64,000 nucleotides of DNA from Crocinitomicaceae bacterium (GTDB lineage: Bacteria > Bacteroidota > Bacteroidia > Flavobacteriales_D > Crocinitomicaceae). The translations under genes were made by a program, and so were the position numbers. The stretch covers positions 372,001 to 436,000 of the forward strand of contig JAQWHI010000018.1 in NCBI GenBank assembly GCA_029249445.1, given 5' to 3'. The notes under the pieces were generated by a model. That model was given only the letters and a program-made list of their open reading frames with translations. It did no database searches and was not told where the DNA came from. Positions 63,145 through 64,000 of the stretch are shown piece by piece; within the stretch, counting starts at the first letter, position 1; each line of letters begins with the position of its first letter.

Positions 63145-63365
63145 AAAAAACCCGCACAGCACGTTAATCGAAGCCTCAATTAACACGATTAGGATTGCTG
63201 AAATGATCTGAAATCCGCTGTTTGGTGTCCCTCAGTCACAAGTGATTGCGGTCTGTCATACTATTTCGAAGACGCTCCTTTTAAAAATTTCCCTAAGCTT
63301 CAAATTTATCCATACGGGTCCCTCTTTCGAGGTGAACACACATTCCGTCATAGCGGGCTGCATTC
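63145..63365 (-). ncRNA. Candidate stand-alone structured RNA, about 220 nt
   Basis: No reading frame is convincing here, yet the minus strand carries a full RNA-gene layout. A consensus promoter (63371-63399) points at a start near 63365. The 5' strand AGCCCGC (63359-63353) pairs with GCGGGTT (63155-63149), which runs into a T-tract (63150-63145). Inside are a CCTC-GAAA-GAGG tetraloop hairpin (about 63336-63325), a GAAG/CTTC pairing, a CCGC/GCGG pairing, GGATT/AATCC, and a 12-bp hairpin at 63187-63160 with loop GGCT. Three G-U pairs in that hairpin and one in the closing helix would be A-C mismatches on the plus strand, which fixes the orientation. It does not show tmRNA, RNase P or SRP RNA core motifs; 6S RNA cannot be excluded. 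Confidence 0.5.
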
Positions 63366-63370
63366 TGTAA

Positions 63371-63399
63371 CAAAGATAAAACATTCTGGACGAACACAA
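63371..63399 (-). promoter_or_regulatory. Promoter of the candidate structured RNA
   Basis: Minus strand TTG (63399-63397), 18 nt spacer, TATCTTTG (63378-63371), an exact TAnnTTTG. The expected start falls 5-8 nt downstream, directly before the closing helix of the RNA. The flanking 63400-63608 holds nothing else I can name. Confidence 0.65.
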
Positions 63400-63608
63400 T
63401 TCAGAACAACAAATGAATTGAAAAATAATACCTGAGATGCTTTGTTTAATGATTTAATCTGAAAAAGCGTATTTTTTTTTCATGTGCTAATGGAACTAAA
63501 AAAAATACTATTTAATTTTCAATTTAAATACACATCCTATCTCATATGCCTTATTCAATGATGCAAGAACAAGTCTAATTTCAAAATATAAAAGAGAATT
63601 CCTTTAAC

Positions 63609-64000
63609 TTAAACCTTATCTCCACTCTTATCTTTGAAAGTAGAAGCCATCTCTTTAATATAGATGTCACGCTGAGGAAATGGAATATTCAGACCTTCAT
63701 TTGCAAGTTTCTTGTAAACAATTCTCCTGAGATCCGATTTGACATTATCGATAATAAAGCCATGTTTCGACCAAAATATTAACTCAAACTTCAAAGCTGA
63801 TTCTCCAAAGTTTTTAAATCGAACATAGTTTTTAGGTGTTTTGGAAATGTAGGAATTTTCTTCCATTGTTTGTTCAAGACAATAAAAAACTCTTTCAACA
63901 TCTGAACCATAGGCAACATTCACATTTACCGTAAACCTTACATCATCACTACCATGCGACCAATTTGTAACCTTTTCAACAATGAATTTAGAGTTGGGGA
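63609..64000 (-). CDS. MscS-family mechanosensitive channel, C-terminal part (partial)
   Basis: Open frame running in from the right edge (first full codon at 63998) to the stop at 63609, about 129 residues. PNSKFIVEKVTNWSHGSDDVRFTVNVNVAYGSDVERV is the beta-domain signature of MscS (PN--l----v-NwS, then R----V-VaYgsD), followed by the alpha-beta C-terminal domain (FKNFGESALKFELIFW, DLRRIVYKKLANEGLNIPFPQRDIYI). It would open on membrane tension to release solutes. The pore helices lie outside the window. Confidence 0.9.
   Translation of the reverse strand, partial: PNSKFIVEKVTNWSHGSDDVRFTVNVNVAYGSDVERVFYCLEQTMEENSYISKTPKNYVRFKNFGESALKFELIFWSKHGFIIDNVKSDLRRIVYKKLANEGLNIPFPQRDIYIKEMASTFKDKSGDKV

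Noticed and set aside
63145-63365. Identification of the RNA as tmRNA, RNase P RNA or SRP RNA
   Set aside because: The tRNA-like ends of tmRNA, the conserved RNase P core (GAGGAAAGTCC, ACAGAAA) and the SRP GGAAG/AGCA loop are not visible in either strand.
1-64000. CRISPR array, insertion sequence, prophage or integron
   Set aside because: No spaced direct repeats, transposase, integrase or phage structural motif was seen; gene order and composition look uniform.

Overview
The window reads as one chromosomal segment of a member of the Bacteroidota, most likely order Flavobacteriales. The support is: several secreted proteins with type IX secretion (T9SS) C-terminal sorting domains, TonB-dependent receptors, family-typical genes (DUF3822, DUF1684, DUF7033-type deacetylase, geranylgeranylglycerol-phosphate-type UbiA), AT-rich DNA, and promoters of the Bacteroidota type (TTG, about 19 nt, TAnnTTTG) instead of TTGACA/TATAAT. 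Genus cannot be read from the sequence. I see no insertion sequence, prophage, CRISPR array or integrase; the segment looks like stable core and near-core genome.

Layout. 1-1480: end of a DUF1015 gene, yggS and a DUF1684 gene. 1508-7309, minus strand: a tight five-gene operon behind a cobalamin riboswitch (B12 box at 7155-7172): DUF4465/T9SS protein, BtuB-like receptor, BtuG-like surface beta-propeller lipoprotein, a second T9SS surface protein and a small methyltransferase. 7399-10817, minus: a second TonB-dependent receptor paired with a T9SS protein. 11001-17347, plus: queE, a PorE-like T9SS/peptidoglycan lipoprotein, UbiA prenyltransferase, Maf, an RluA-type pseudouridine synthase and an FKBP lipoprotein. 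17367-23348, minus: a large T9SS type B protein, a small secreted protein, argS and arginase. 24341-33122: ftsK, fabI, MBL hydrolase, DUF423, polysaccharide deacetylase, GH3 enzyme, and the VTC/DUF4956 pair.

33151-39494 is a housekeeping operon (lpxK, purine-nucleoside phosphorylase, gatB, two tandem TlpA-type thioredoxins, lpxH), facing ffh. 41065-44843 is an NhaC antiporter and an MMPL/RND transporter, divergent from a T9SS protein. 46100-56974 holds a large unknown secreted protein, a RecD-like helicase, an unknown membrane protein with DUF3822-rsmD-coaD, a thioredoxin-fold protein that has lost CxxC, a nitroreductase and small envelope proteins. 56975-62179 has a BNR-repeat lipoprotein, an M61 peptidase, two unknown envelope proteins and aroK. 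62306-64000 has tRNA-Lys(UUU), a small membrane protein, a probable stand-alone structured RNA on the minus strand (about 63145-63365) with its own promoter, and the end of an MscS channel gene.

Most worth a second look: the B12-riboswitch operon, in which two of the accessory surface proteins are T9SS cargo beside a BtuG-like lipoprotein; the unassigned RNA at 63145-63365; the receptor/T9SS pair at 7399-10817; and the large orphan secreted protein at 46100-48367. All assignments come from reading motifs; no database search or folding program was run.
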